Below are positions 45,640 to 55,352 of a DNA stretch of 64,000 nucleotides, piece by piece. How positions within the stretch are numbered: position 1 is the stretch's first letter; each line of letters begins with the position of its first letter. Source of the DNA: Sporosarcina cascadiensis. GTDB lineage: Bacteria > Bacillota > Bacilli > Bacillales_A > Planococcaceae. A program made the translations under genes and the position numbers. Location of the stretch: NCBI RefSeq assembly GCF_009650995.1, contig NZ_WHVV01000011.1, positions 52,638-116,637 on the forward strand, read 5' to 3'. Under the pieces are notes generated by a model. It had not been told where the DNA came from and searched no databases. It worked only from the letters and a program-made list of their open reading frames with translations.

Positions 45640-46320
45640 CGGAGAAAAGGGCCTTTTTTCTGCAAAAGACCTTTCAGTTTGTAGACAAGAATTAGTGAGA
45701 AAGTGAGTAGGTGGTTAAGATACCGTTTCCCTGCGTTCCAGGCGGACGCTTTCCGTGGGGCGCGGATCCGCTTCCTCCGCTGGCGCTCCGTCCAGGGTCT
45801 CATCACTCGCGCTGAATCCCGCAGGAAGAGCCGTAACGAAGAACGGCTTTTGCGAGCATAAGCGTAGCGTTGGGAGCACATCTTTGCTTTTCGCCGCCCT
45901 GCACTACGGTCAACTGGCTTTGTTTTCAAGACTTTGTATGAAGAAGTCCTTTTCTCATAGCCTTGTGGATTCTGCAAGCAAAGGATTTTGTATTGGAGTA
46001 CTCATAAAATTATCGTGGTCAACAATAAGTTCACGCAATAAATTCAATGAGCAGACCAAGTAACATTGCACATTTTATAAGGATTGGAGCGTAAGCCGGT
46101 CGACTCCGGGAGGATCAGCCCGACAGGTAAGACGACTTTGGGGAGCTTGCGACCAAGTCGGCTTACCGCGGGCCCTCCGGAAAGCGTACCGGCTGAAGCG
46201 CAAATCCCCTACTGCCATCCTATATCGACAAAACTTATTGCCCACAAAGCCCTAACCACTAAACTTGTTAATCTACAAACTGAAAGGCCTTTTTCGCAAA
46301 AGACCTTTCTCGTTTTTTTA
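45640..46320. repeat. Nested palindromic repeat region holding R4 and R5
   Basis: The outer ends are inverted copies of a terminator-like segment (AAAGACCTTTCAGTTTGTAG at 45667-45686 and its complement near 46275). Inside, R4 (45718-45930) begins CCGTTTCCCTGCGTTCCAGG, and R5 (46085-46210) is an inverted copy ending GGGCCCTCCGGAAAGCG. R4 shares its 3' half with R3. Nothing coding seen. Confidence 0.75.
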
Positions 46321-46321
46321 T

Positions 46322-47005
46322 TTATTTTACTTCTACCCAGCCGTTTTTGATGGCTGTGACTACTGCTTGTGTACGGTCGTTTACGCTCATCTTCTGCAGA
46401 ATGCTGGAGACGTGGTTTTTGACTGTTTTCTCTGAAATGAAAAGTGTCTCACCAATTGTCCGGTTGCTTTGTCCGTCTGTCAGCAGCTGCAGTACTTCAC
46501 ATTCACGCTTCGTCAGCAAATGAAGCGGACGGCGGATGTCGTTTTGCTGGAAAGAGCCTTTGTGCTCTCTCTCGCTCAAACGGCGGAACTCGGATACTAG
46601 GTTATGCGTTACTTTCGGATGAAGATAAGAGCCGCCGGCAGCGACCACTTTAATCGCCTGCACAATTGCATCTGCATCCATTTCTTTCAGCATATAGCCA
46701 AGAGCGCCTGTTTTCAGCGCATGTGTCACGTACGACTCATCATCGTGGATCGACAGCATAATGACCTTCGCATCCGGGTGTTCTTTCACCAATAACTCTG
46801 TTGCATCCACGCCGTTCATGCGCGGCATATTGATATCCATTAATACAACATCCGGTTTGTTCTGCTCGTAAAGTCCAAGCACTTCGTTTCCGTCGTCCCC
46901 TTCCGCCACTACGTCGAACGACTCTTCAAAATCCAAGATTCGTTTCACGCCTTCACGGAATAATTGATGATCATCTACAATTAAAATTTTTGTTATTTCC
47001 ATTTC
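46322..47005 (-). CDS. degU: Response regulator DegU
   Basis: 227 residues from ATG 47005. Receiver [20 protein letters not shown] and NarL-type [27 protein letters not shown]. Controls degradative enzymes, motility and competence; low-level unphosphorylated DegU helps ComK bind its promoter in B. subtilis. 31 nt after degS. Confidence 0.95.
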   Translation of the reverse strand, partial: EMEITKILIVDDHQLFREGVKRILDFEESFDVVAEGDDGNEVLGLYEQNKPDVVLMDINMPRMNGVDATELLVKEHPDAKVIMLSIHDDESYVTHALKTGALGYMLKEMDADAIVQAIKVVAAGGSYLHPKVTHNLVSEFRRLSEREHKGSFQQNDIRRPLHLLTKRECEVLQLLTDGQSNRTIGETLFISEKTVKNHVSSILQKMSVNDRTQAVVTAIKNGWVEVK

Positions 47006-47036
47006 CTGTTCCTCCAAGTCTATACCTTACTTATCA

Positions 47037-48179
47037 TTATTCATCTAATGGGATTCGGAAAAGAATTGATGTGCCTTCTCCAATATTCGAGTTCACTGTC
47101 ATTTCTCCCTTTAGCAAATCCACACGTTCCTGCATTCCAATTAAACCAAATGATTTTTCTTTTACTTCATTCGTATCAAAGCCGCAGCCCTGATCTTTCA
47201 CGAGTATATTTACAGTATCACGCATCCATTCAATTTTCACCCAGATTTCATCTGTTTTCGCATGCTTGATGCAGTTATTCACAGATTCCTGAATCATCCG
47301 GAAAATTCCTACTTCAAAATTAGAATCAAATCTTCTTTCAGAACCGCTGCTATGAAAATGAATGGTGAGCGGAGCCTCATATTCACTAATTGTGGATAGA
47401 TACTTTTTCAATGTTGGGACAAGTCCTAAGTCATCCAACGCCATGGGACGCAGATCATAAATAATACGGCGTACTTCAGATAAAGCCCCTCTGACTGATT
47501 CTTTTAATTGGGATAGTTCCCGCAGTGCATTGTCCGGACCTTTTTGAACGAATGTTTTTTCGATTAACCCTGACCGCATCAAGACATTCGCCAGCATCTG
47601 CGCCGGGCCGTCATGTATATCACGTGACAGTCTTTTACGTTCTTCTTCCTGTGCTTGGATAATTTGAATGGCAAAGTCCTGCTTGTGACGGGCCGTTTCA
47701 AGTGCCGCACTTACATTTTTCAAATCGGATGTTAAGTAAGTAATCACAGTGGTTACTTGATTAACAAGTTGATCAGCCCTTTCAATTGTAGAAAGCAGAA
47801 GTGCAAGCCGGCGTTCCAGTTCATCACGTCGTTCGCGCATTTGCTTTTCCTCCATTTTATTGATGGAGACGCGTACAAGCAAATCATTTGCTATGCTATA
47901 GGCCTGTTTCACTTCGTCTTCGCTGTAATTAGTAAAATTCTTCGACACGTTCGCTAAGCGTTTTCTAGAGTGGCGTGACATATCTTCCAAATAATCGCCT
48001 TCTGTGATGACATGCGAAATGCTGTCTTTCACTTCAGCTAATTCCCTTTGCATCTCTTCAAAACTTTTTCGGCTTTGCTCACTGATTAGAAATATGTCAT
48101 TTTTTGACTGATCCATTACATGTACCATATTTCCAAAGATTTTCTCCATCTGATGGATGTCAATCGCCTTCTCGTTCAA
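47037..48179 (-). CDS. degS: Sensor histidine kinase DegS
   Basis: 380 residues; TTG 48179 chosen for GGGAGGGAG upstream, GTG 48197 is the alternative. Soluble sensor: N-terminal coiled coil, then EEERKRLSRDIHDGPAQMLANVLMRS with the phospho-acceptor H and IYDLRPMALDDLGLVPTLKK. ATPase motifs KSFGLIGMQERVDLL. Forms a pair with DegU. Confidence 0.95.
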   Translation of the reverse strand: MNEKAIDIHQMEKIFGNMVHVMDQSKNDIFLISEQSRKSFEEMQRELAEVKDSISHVITEGDYLEDMSRHSRKRLANVSKNFTNYSEDEVKQAYSIANDLLVRVSINKMEEKQMRERRDELERRLALLLSTIERADQLVNQVTTVITYLTSDLKNVSAALETARHKQDFAIQIIQAQEEERKRLSRDIHDGPAQMLANVLMRSGLIEKTFVQKGPDNALRELSQLKESVRGALSEVRRIIYDLRPMALDDLGLVPTLKKYLSTISEYEAPLTIHFHSSGSERRFDSNFEVGIFRMIQESVNNCIKHAKTDEIWVKIEWMRDTVNILVKDQGCGFDTNEVKEKSFGLIGMQERVDLLKGEMTVNSNIGEGTSILFRIPLDE

Positions 48180-48329
48180 AATTACTCCCTCCCGCACCTG
48201 TCTATGTAAAAATGAGCAAAGTGAGCAGCATTGCAGTTTAGCCTAAATACTTATACACTCATATACAGTATAGCATCTAGATGCTGTAAAAGTATTATAA
48301 GTATATTACAAATGCAGGGGGTACGACAA

Positions 48330-48962
48330 ATGCGAGCGAATTATAAAACCGTCAATCTTTTTGGAGAAAGTGAATTCGTGATTCAAAAATCGCGTTTTCT
48401 TTCATTTGTCAAACGGGCAGAGACAGAAGAAGAAGCTTTGGAATTTATTCAGGAAATCAAGAAACGGCATCATTCCGCTACGCATAATTGTTCGGCTTAT
48501 ATAATAGGTGAACATGACCAGATCCAAAAAGCGAATGACGACGGGGAACCTTCCGGGACCGCCGGCGTTCCAATCTTGGAGGTTCTAAAAAAACAGCATC
48601 TCAAAGATACCGTCATTGTCGTGACACGCTATTTCGGAGGCATCAAGCTCGGCGGCGGAGGATTAATCCGCGCTTACGGAAAAGCTGCATCCGAAGGCAT
48701 TGCCGCAACAGGCGCTGTCGAACGAAAATTGCATGCACTCATTAAAACTTCCATAGACTATACATGGCTCGGTAAAGTCGAGAATGAAGTCCGGCAGTCT
48801 GACTACCCTTTAGAAGAGATCGTCTATGAAGAGGACGTCCAATTGTTTTTATATGTTCCTGTCGAAGAAGAAATGATTTTCAGAGACTGGATGATGGAGC
48901 TGACAAACGGCCAGGCGGAAATGGCTGCGGTCCGTCACAAGTTTTTGGAATTTGCTGTTTGA
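48330..48962 (+). CDS. yvyE: YigZ/IMPACT family protein (YvyE)
   Basis: 210 residues from ATG 48330 behind GCAGGGGG. Signature HHSATHNCSAYIIG, DDGEPSGTAGVPILEVL and VTRYFGGIKLGGGGLIRAY. Adjacent to and divergent from degS as in B. subtilis. Probably binds translation components; role unproven. Confidence 0.93.
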   Translation: MRANYKTVNLFGESEFVIQKSRFLSFVKRAETEEEALEFIQEIKKRHHSATHNCSAYIIGEHDQIQKANDDGEPSGTAGVPILEVLKKQHLKDTVIVVTRYFGGIKLGGGGLIRAYGKAASEGIAATGAVERKLHALIKTSIDYTWLGKVENEVRQSDYPLEEIVYEEDVQLFLYVPVEEEMIFRDWMMELTNGQAEMAAVRHKFLEFAV

Positions 48963-49097
48963 ATACTATACGTTTGTTGAAAAACCAGGTATAATAGCAG
49001 AAGGTGTAACTAAAGATGAACAGGTGTTTCTTTCCGGCTGTTTTTTGCTTGATTTGCCACTGACGGCTTTTCCCGCCGTACACTTTGGAGGTATATA

Positions 49098-50138
49098 ATG
49101 AAAAGAAAAGATTATAAAAAAAAGAAGAAGTCCTCATCAAAAACCAGGCTCTTCTTAAAAATATTTTTATTCCTATTTCTTGCTGTAGTGGGAGTGGGTG
49201 CCGCGTATGCCGCGAAACTGCATAACCAGACAGTAGATGTCCTGGACCGTTCCTATGAACCGCTTGCCGAGAAAGATACACCGAAAGAACTGCGTGTGGA
49301 GCCGGCGAAAGATAAAGTATCCATTCTGCTTGTCGGGGTGGATGAAAGTGATGCCCGCAAAGAAAATGAAGAACACGGACGTTCCGATGCCTTGATACTG
49401 GCCACTTTGAATCCGAAGCAGAAAAGTGTAAAGCTCGTCAGCATTCCCCGTGACTCGTATGTATTTATTCCAAAAGTCAATTATAAAGACAAAATCACAC
49501 ATGCGCATGCTTACGGAGGCACAGCCGCTTCCATTGATGCAGTGGAAGAACTTTTCGATATTCCGATCAACTATTACGTCAAGATGAACTTCAATGCATT
49601 CATCGATGTAGTGGATGCACTGGGCGGAGTCGAAGTTGAAGTACCGTATGAACGAATTGAAAAAGACGAAAACGATAAAAACGCCATCCACTTAATGCCG
49701 GGTATGCAGCGTCTGGACGGACGCCATGCACTCGCTTTAGCACGGACACGTAAACTTGACAGTGACATCGAACGCGGCAAGCGCCAGCAGATGATTCTGC
49801 AGGCCATGATCAAGGAAGCAACTTCTGTCAAGTCCATCACGAAATACGGCGATGTGATCAGCGCACTTGGCGATAATATGAAGACAGACATGACGTCAAA
49901 GCAGATGCTTTCTTTCATTGAATACGTCAAAAGCGGAATGCCGGAAGTCGATACACTCAGCCTGAACGGTTATGATGACTGGTCTACGGGTGTTTATTAT
50001 TACAAGCTGGATGAACAGGATTTAGAAGATACGAAACAAATCTTAAAATCTCACCTGGGTCTCATCCCGGACTCCTCTTCCCTGACGGAGCTCGATACAA
50101 ACCAGGCATCTACACCTTCCGAGGTCGCACATCAATAA
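49098..50138 (+). CDS. LytR-CpsA-Psr family glycopolymer transferase
   Basis: 346 residues. Basic N-terminus, one membrane helix (ILFLFLAVVGVGAAYAA region), then the LCP domain: VSILLVGVDES, GRSDALILATLNP, LVSIPRDSYVFIP and ALALARTRKLDSDIERGKRQ. Links wall teichoic acid or other glycopolymers to peptidoglycan (TagT/U/V type). tagO follows convergently. Confidence 0.94.
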   Translation: MKRKDYKKKKKSSSKTRLFLKIFLFLFLAVVGVGAAYAAKLHNQTVDVLDRSYEPLAEKDTPKELRVEPAKDKVSILLVGVDESDARKENEEHGRSDALILATLNPKQKSVKLVSIPRDSYVFIPKVNYKDKITHAHAYGGTAASIDAVEELFDIPINYYVKMNFNAFIDVVDALGGVEVEVPYERIEKDENDKNAIHLMPGMQRLDGRHALALARTRKLDSDIERGKRQQMILQAMIKEATSVKSITKYGDVISALGDNMKTDMTSKQMLSFIEYVKSGMPEVDTLSLNGYDDWSTGVYYYKLDEQDLEDTKQILKSHLGLIPDSSSLTELDTNQASTPSEVAHQ

Positions 50139-50151
50139 TTCATATTACTAG

Positions 50152-50197
50152 AAACGAGTGATGGAAACCAAGTGGTTTTCGTCACTCGTTTTTTTAT
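50152..50197 (+). terminator. Terminator of the LCP gene
   Basis: Stem AAACGAGTGA / TCACTCGTTT with an inner imperfect hairpin and a T run, 13 nt after the stop. Confidence 0.9.
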
Positions 50198-50211
50198 ATT
50201 GCTTGAACGTC

Positions 50212-50359
50212 TATGATCATTCCAGAATGCCGTATGAGCGCGGGCGGCAGATTTATGATCACAAAGCGGGACAGTAGGAGCGCGAGCGCAGAGCCTATGA
50301 GCGCCTGCAGAACTAGTATGATCACTTGTGGAAGTTTTATGAGCGAGACGCTTTTTTGA
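50212..50359 (+). repeat. 21-bp periodic array D, seven ATGATCA/ATGAGCG units
   Basis: Core words at 50213, 50234, 50255, 50276 (AGGAGCG), 50297, 50318 and 50339, exactly 21 bp apart. Order: ATCA, AGCG, ATCA, AGCG, AGCG, ATCA, AGCG. It lies after the LCP terminator and in the same direction as that gene. Confidence 0.93.
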
Positions 50360-50415
50360 GCCATATAAAAAAGCTCCCAGCCGCCATATATGCGGATGAA
50401 AGCTTGTCTACTTGC

Positions 50416-51465
50416 TTATTTACCAATCATGCGGACCAGATTCAACAGCGGGCGGTAGTTCGCGCCTGCCAGTCCAATTAACTCAACGAATAGTTCAATG
50501 ACAATCAGCATGACGAGCAGAAGCAGTAATGCACCCCACACGGTCGCCTGCGAGAACAGGACAGCTGCCGATCCAAACAAAATGGCGATTCCGTATATCG
50601 TCAATACAGCTTGTCTATGTGAAAAACCGGCTCGCAGGAGACAGTGATGCAAATGCGATTTATCCGCTGCTGTGATTGACTGCTTCATTCGAACGCGTCT
50701 GACGATTGCGAAGAATGTATCAGAAATCGGAACACCCAGCATGATGATCGGGAACACTAAAGATACGACTGTGACGTTCTTAAAACCGAGAAGTGCGAGT
50801 ACCGATATCATGAAACCGAGGAATAACGAGCCGGTATCGCCCATAAAAATTTTCGCCGGATGAAAGTTGTAGATCAGGAATCCAAGCGAACTGGCTGCCA
50901 ATATAGATGCTGTGGCTGCAACGAAGAAGTTCCCCATCATCGCTGCCATTACAGTAATCGCAATGAGCGCAATGGTTGAAACGCCTGCTGCCAGCCCATC
51001 GAGACCGTCAATCAGATTAATTGCATTCGTGATGCCGATGATCCAGATAACTGTAATTGGAATACTCATGTAGCCGAAGTCCAGCTGTCCGAGCAATGGT
51101 AAGTTAATGAATTCGATTTGCAGGCCGCCCCACAGGACGACAACTAACGCAGCAACCAGCTGGCCCGAAGCCTTTGCCTTTGCTGTTATTTCCAGCATAT
51201 CATCTAAAAAGCCAATCATGACGATCAATAATGCACCGACTAAAAAGCCGATTTCATTCACATGTTCGTCTTGCGGCAATAAAATTGCATATCCAATAAT
51301 AAACGCACCGAAAATAGCCAATCCACCAATCCGAGGCATAATTCTCGCATGGACTTTCCGATAATTGGGACGGTCAACCGCACCGATACGAAAAGCGAGT
51401 TTGATGACAAGTGGTGTAAGTATGACGGCAGCGATGAAAGCCGCAGCCATTGCGATGAATAACAT
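50416..51465 (-). CDS. tagO: Undecaprenyl-phosphate N-acetylglucosaminyl 1-phosphate transferase (TagO type)
   Basis: 349 residues with about eleven membrane helices. MraY/WecA signatures NAINLIDGLDGLAAG, KIFMGDTGSLFLGF and the cytosolic HLHHCLLRAGFSHRQAVL. First step of wall teichoic acid or related polymer synthesis. In 51466-51813 I see only the promoter region of secA2. Confidence 0.94.
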   Translation of the reverse strand: MLFIAMAAAFIAAVILTPLVIKLAFRIGAVDRPNYRKVHARIMPRIGGLAIFGAFIIGYAILLPQDEHVNEIGFLVGALLIVMIGFLDDMLEITAKAKASGQLVAALVVVLWGGLQIEFINLPLLGQLDFGYMSIPITVIWIIGITNAINLIDGLDGLAAGVSTIALIAITVMAAMMGNFFVAATASILAASSLGFLIYNFHPAKIFMGDTGSLFLGFMISVLALLGFKNVTVVSLVFPIIMLGVPISDTFFAIVRRVRMKQSITAADKSHLHHCLLRAGFSHRQAVLTIYGIAILFGSAAVLFSQATVWGALLLLLVMLIVIELFVELIGLAGANYRPLLNLVRMIGK

Positions 51466-51813
51466 GTCTTTCCTCCCCGATCAGCAATAAAGTTCATATT
51501 GCATTTTATTATAGCACGGTTACTGCTAGATTTCACTACTTAGTGTACTTACCGTTCTCTTTCCCTTGACAGCTCGCTTGCAAACTAACGTGCAATGTAA
51601 AATACAGCGAGCGGCGGCCTGTTTCTATGTGTCTACTATGACGCTTATTAGATGAAAGAAGTTCCCTCTCTTGCTGTCTATTCCCAAACTTCACTGGCCA
51701 TTCACCGCTTTTGCTGAAGGCTTTATTCAAAGATAGTCTTTTGCACGGCTTTTTGGTAAAATGAATAGGAATCTCTCATTCAGATAGAGGTTTATTAAAG
51801 GAGCGTCTAACTT

Positions 51814-54180
51814 ATGTTGAATATCTTTAAGCGAAAAACTGGGACGAGTGAGCGCCAGCTGCGTAAATACCGCAAAATCGTGGAGCAGATCAACTCACTT
51901 GAGCCTAAATACATTGCCATGTCAGACGATGATTTATCGGGTATGACGGATCAATTTAAGGAGCAGCTGGAAGGCGGCGCAACGATCGAAAAGATCATGC
52001 CTGACGCATTCGCAGTCGTACGCGAAGCTTCCAAGCGCGTTCTTGGCATGCGTCATTTCGATGTCCAATTAATTGGCGGAGCTGTTTTGACAGAAGGTAA
52101 TATTGCCGAAATGCCGACAGGTGAAGGGAAAACACTTGTCGCTTCCCTGCCCTCTTATGTACGGGCACTGGAAGGAAAAGGCGTTCACGTCATTACGGTC
52201 AACGATTACTTGGCGAAGCGTGACTATGAGCAGATTGGACAGATCCACCGTTTTCTCGGCCTGACTGTCGGATTAAACGTCCCGATGATGCAGGGGCCTG
52301 AAAAACAGGCGGCCTATCAATCGGACATCACATACGGCGTCGGAACAGAATTCGGTTTCGATTATCTGCGCGATAATATGGTGCAGCATCCTTCGCAGAA
52401 AGTGCAGCGGCCGTATCATTTCGCTATTATCGATGAAGTCGACAGCGTACTGATCGACGAAGCTAAAACGCCATTGATCGTAGCAGGTAAAATGCAGGCG
52501 GATGCAGATTTGCATCATATTGCGGCACGCCTTGCGAAGCGATTCAAAAAAGATGAAGACTTCGAATTTGACGATGCGACAAAAGCGACTTCATTGACGG
52601 AGCAGGGTATCGAAAAAGTTGAGAAAGCATTCGGCATCGACAACTTGTATGATCTGGATCACCAAACGCTTTACCATTACGTTATCCAGGCCGTCCGCGC
52701 ATACGTCATCTTCAAACGCGATGTGGATTATATTGTACGTGATGGAAAAATCGAATTGGTCGATATGTTCACCGGACGTATTATGGAAGGCCGTACTTTA
52801 TCTGACGGTCTGCACCAGGCGATTGAAGCCAAAGAAGGCGTCGAAATTACGGATGAAAATAAAGCACAGGCACAAATTACCATTCAAAACTATTTCCGTA
52901 TGTATAGAAGATTATGCGGCATGACTGGTACAGCGAAGACGCAGGATAAAGAATTCCGCGAAGTGTACAATATGGAAGTTATTCAAATTCCGACTAACCG
53001 TCCGCGCGCGCGAATTGATTCACCTGACTTCGTCTACAGGACGATTGAAGAAAAATACAAAGCAGTGGCAAAAGAAGTCGAAGCACGCCACGCAACAGGC
53101 CAGCCCGTTCTCGTCGGTACTACTTCAATTCTGCAGTCCGAGGAAGTTGCCAAACACTTAAGAGAAAAAGGTCTGTCTTTCCACCTGTTGAACGCGAAAA
53201 GTGTCGAACAGGAAGTGGAATTGATTTCACAGGCGGGACAGCACGGACATATTACGGTTGCTACGAATATGGCGGGGCGCGGTACCGATATCGTGCTCGG
53301 TGAAGGCGTGGAAGAAAACGGTGGTCTGTTTGTACTCGGCACGGAAAAACACGAGAGCCGCCGGGTGGATAATCAGCTGCGGGGACGTTCAGGCCGTCAA
53401 GGAGACCACGGCGAAAGCCAATTCTATCTTTCATTGGAAGATGAGATGTACATCCGTTTCTCTCCGGAAGAGCTGGAAAAGTTCCTGACCAAAGTACGTA
53501 CCGATGAAACTGGCAAAGTGGAGAATCCTGAAGTGCATGAGCTGACTGAGCGCACGCAGCGAATCGTTGAGGGAGCCCACTTCTCCATGCGTGAATACAA
53601 TCTGAAACTCGATGACGTCATCAACGATCAGCGGGAAGTAATCTATTCATTGCGTAACCGCGTGCTCGAAGGAAATGATATTTTCGAGAAGCTGAAGACA
53701 ATGCTTTCGGAAACTGTTGAATTTGCCGTGCTCGACAGCTGTCCTGATAATGAAGTTGCAGATAACTGGGATTTCGACCGCATTGAGCGGACGATGAATG
53801 CACTGCTTCTGACTCCTGTCGAATTGCCGGCTTCCTTGGATAGGACTGCTGATATTCTCAAGCAGTATGACGAAGGAATGGAAGAGTTGTTTGCATTTAT
53901 CGACACATTCACTGATAATGAACAAGTGAGTCAACTGCTTCCGCAAGTCATGCTGGGCTACCTCGATACAATGTGGGTCAAGCATTTGGAAGTCATGACA
54001 CGTCTTAAAGAAGGAATCGGACTGCGTTCATACGGACAAGAAGATCCGATGCGTATTTATCAGCGCGAAGGCCTGCAGTTATTCGCCAAGCACTATCAGC
54101 GTCTGCGCCGTGACATCGCGTCCGAAATCATCGCATTCATGAAACAATTACACACACAAGAACAGGAGGTTTCCCGATGA
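51814..54180 (+). CDS. secA2: Accessory preprotein translocase ATPase SecA2
   Basis: 788 residues, shorter than housekeeping SecA (about 840) and lacking the C-terminal zinc-binding tail. Walker A MPTGEGKTLVA, Walker B IIDEVDSVLIDEAKTPL, and TNMAGRGTDIVLGEGVEENG of the second helicase fold. It overlaps slaP by 4 nt, so it exports a specific set of proteins, probably S-layer proteins as in B. anthracis. Confidence 0.92.
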   Translation: MLNIFKRKTGTSERQLRKYRKIVEQINSLEPKYIAMSDDDLSGMTDQFKEQLEGGATIEKIMPDAFAVVREASKRVLGMRHFDVQLIGGAVLTEGNIAEMPTGEGKTLVASLPSYVRALEGKGVHVITVNDYLAKRDYEQIGQIHRFLGLTVGLNVPMMQGPEKQAAYQSDITYGVGTEFGFDYLRDNMVQHPSQKVQRPYHFAIIDEVDSVLIDEAKTPLIVAGKMQADADLHHIAARLAKRFKKDEDFEFDDATKATSLTEQGIEKVEKAFGIDNLYDLDHQTLYHYVIQAVRAYVIFKRDVDYIVRDGKIELVDMFTGRIMEGRTLSDGLHQAIEAKEGVEITDENKAQAQITIQNYFRMYRRLCGMTGTAKTQDKEFREVYNMEVIQIPTNRPRARIDSPDFVYRTIEEKYKAVAKEVEARHATGQPVLVGTTSILQSEEVAKHLREKGLSFHLLNAKSVEQEVELISQAGQHGHITVATNMAGRGTDIVLGEGVEENGGLFVLGTEKHESRRVDNQLRGRSGRQGDHGESQFYLSLEDEMYIRFSPEELEKFLTKVRTDETGKVENPEVHELTERTQRIVEGAHFSMREYNLKLDDVINDQREVIYSLRNRVLEGNDIFEKLKTMLSETVEFAVLDSCPDNEVADNWDFDRIERTMNALLLTPVELPASLDRTADILKQYDEGMEELFAFIDTFTDNEQVSQLLPQVMLGYLDTMWVKHLEVMTRLKEGIGLRSYGQEDPMRIYQREGLQLFAKHYQRLRRDIASEIIAFMKQLHTQEQEVSR

Positions 54181-55085
54181 AACTCTTCAACCTATTTAAA
54201 AAGACAGACAAAACCGGGTTAGATAGTACAGTGGAATCCAATGAAATTCTAGAAAATGCAGGAAACGCTTCTGGTAATGAAGATATCGAAACAACTCTTT
54301 CTCTTCATCCTGAATGGACGCTGACACAGGAGCAGGAGTACGTTTTTCGCTTCCTTGCAAATGAACTGGAGCCATTAAAACCGAACCAAATTTCATTGTC
54401 AGGAATTGATATAGACTATGAGCCGGCAAATGACAGCTGGCTCGTCAAATCATTCTTCCGTTCTTCACTCGATCAGGCAATCACGGTAGGCTCTATCGAA
54501 TTGCTGTTGATAGATGAAGACGGCAACACGGCAGCTTCCGCTGAATTTGATTTGAATGAACTCGGCGAAATACCGGCCCGCAGTGCGCGTCCATGGGTAT
54601 TCGTATTTGAACAGAAAGATCAGCTTGCAGAAGAAATCCCTTCTAAGAACTGGAAACTTGCGTTCAATGTGCATTCTATGATGCCGCACCAACTGGAACT
54701 GGCTCCTTCATGGGAAGAACAGCTTCCAGCAGAACAAAAAGAAGCACTGGCTGAAGTGGTAGCAGGTCTTCCTAAATTGAAACCGCGTGAAGTAAACATC
54801 GCCGGCTTCCAAATTCAGAAACAGGATGACGGCAATATTGCCGCTTCTGTCTTCGTCCGTAACGGTCACTCGAAGCAGATCAATATCGAAAAGCTTCCAT
54901 TAGAGTTAATCGACGCAACCGGCGAATTGGTAGCGCGGGGAACATTTGAATTGGATCCTCCCCTTTCAGTGAAAGCAAACAGCACGACTCCGTGGACATT
55001 CATTTATCCGACGGAACTGATCAAAAAGGATGAGCCGGACTTCTCACGCTGGACAATCCGTGTACCGCAGGATTCTACAAACTAA
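54177..55085 (+). CDS. slaP: Accessory Sec system S-layer assembly protein SlaP
   Basis: 302 residues, no signal peptide. Two repeats of one domain (about 40-150 and 180-295): PLKPNQISLSGIDIDYEP paired with KLKPREVNIAGFQIQKQ, and SARPWVFVFE paired with TTPWTFIYP. Works with SecA2 in secretion and assembly of S-layer proteins; start overlaps the secA2 stop (ATGA). Confidence 0.9.
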   Translation: MKLFNLFKKTDKTGLDSTVESNEILENAGNASGNEDIETTLSLHPEWTLTQEQEYVFRFLANELEPLKPNQISLSGIDIDYEPANDSWLVKSFFRSSLDQAITVGSIELLLIDEDGNTAASAEFDLNELGEIPARSARPWVFVFEQKDQLAEEIPSKNWKLAFNVHSMMPHQLELAPSWEEQLPAEQKEALAEVVAGLPKLKPREVNIAGFQIQKQDDGNIAASVFVRNGHSKQINIEKLPLELIDATGELVARGTFELDPPLSVKANSTTPWTFIYPTELIKKDEPDFSRWTIRVPQDSTN

Positions 55086-55094
55086 TGAATAGAC

Positions 55095-55140
55095 AGAAGC
55101 TGCCCGAACAGTTTATAACTGCCGGGCAGCTTCTTTTTTT
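55095..55140 (+). terminator. Terminator of secA2-slaP
   Basis: Stem AGAAGCTGCCCG / CGGGCAGCTTCT with T run, 10 nt after the slaP stop. Confidence 0.93.
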
Positions 55141-55162
55141 GTTGTTATGCTGAATGGTGCGG

Positions 55163-55290
55163 CTGCCGGATGGTTTGGCGCGTTGGCACGAGGTTTTCGT
55201 TCGGTTGCATCTATGTTACGCTCGGTTGAGGCTGTGTTTCGCGCGTATGACCGTTATTTTGATTCGGCTTGGCTTGAGTTTGGCGCGTTA
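55163..55290 (+). repeat. Second-family 21-bp array E (TTTCGCGCG type), six units
   Basis: Successive 21-bp blocks carry TTTGGCGCG, TTTCGTTCG, TTACGCTCG, TTTCGCGCG, TTTGATTCG and TTTGGCGCG. Same core as 31995-32196 in reverse. It lies between the slaP terminator and the NlpC gene terminator. Confidence 0.78.
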
Positions 55291-55307
55291 ACTATATATA
55301 ACAGGAC

Positions 55308-55338
55308 AAAAAAAATCGGCCTCCCTTAATGGAAGACC
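55308..55338 (-). terminator. Terminator of the NlpC/P60 gene
   Basis: Stem GGTCTTCC / GGGAGGCC with loop ATTAA and T run on the minus strand. Confidence 0.85.
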
Positions 55339-55352
55339 AACTGTAGTTTGTT

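Noticed and set aside
55147..55329. Short frame over array E
   Set aside because: The repeat explains the pattern; it sits after a strong terminator and has no ribosome site.
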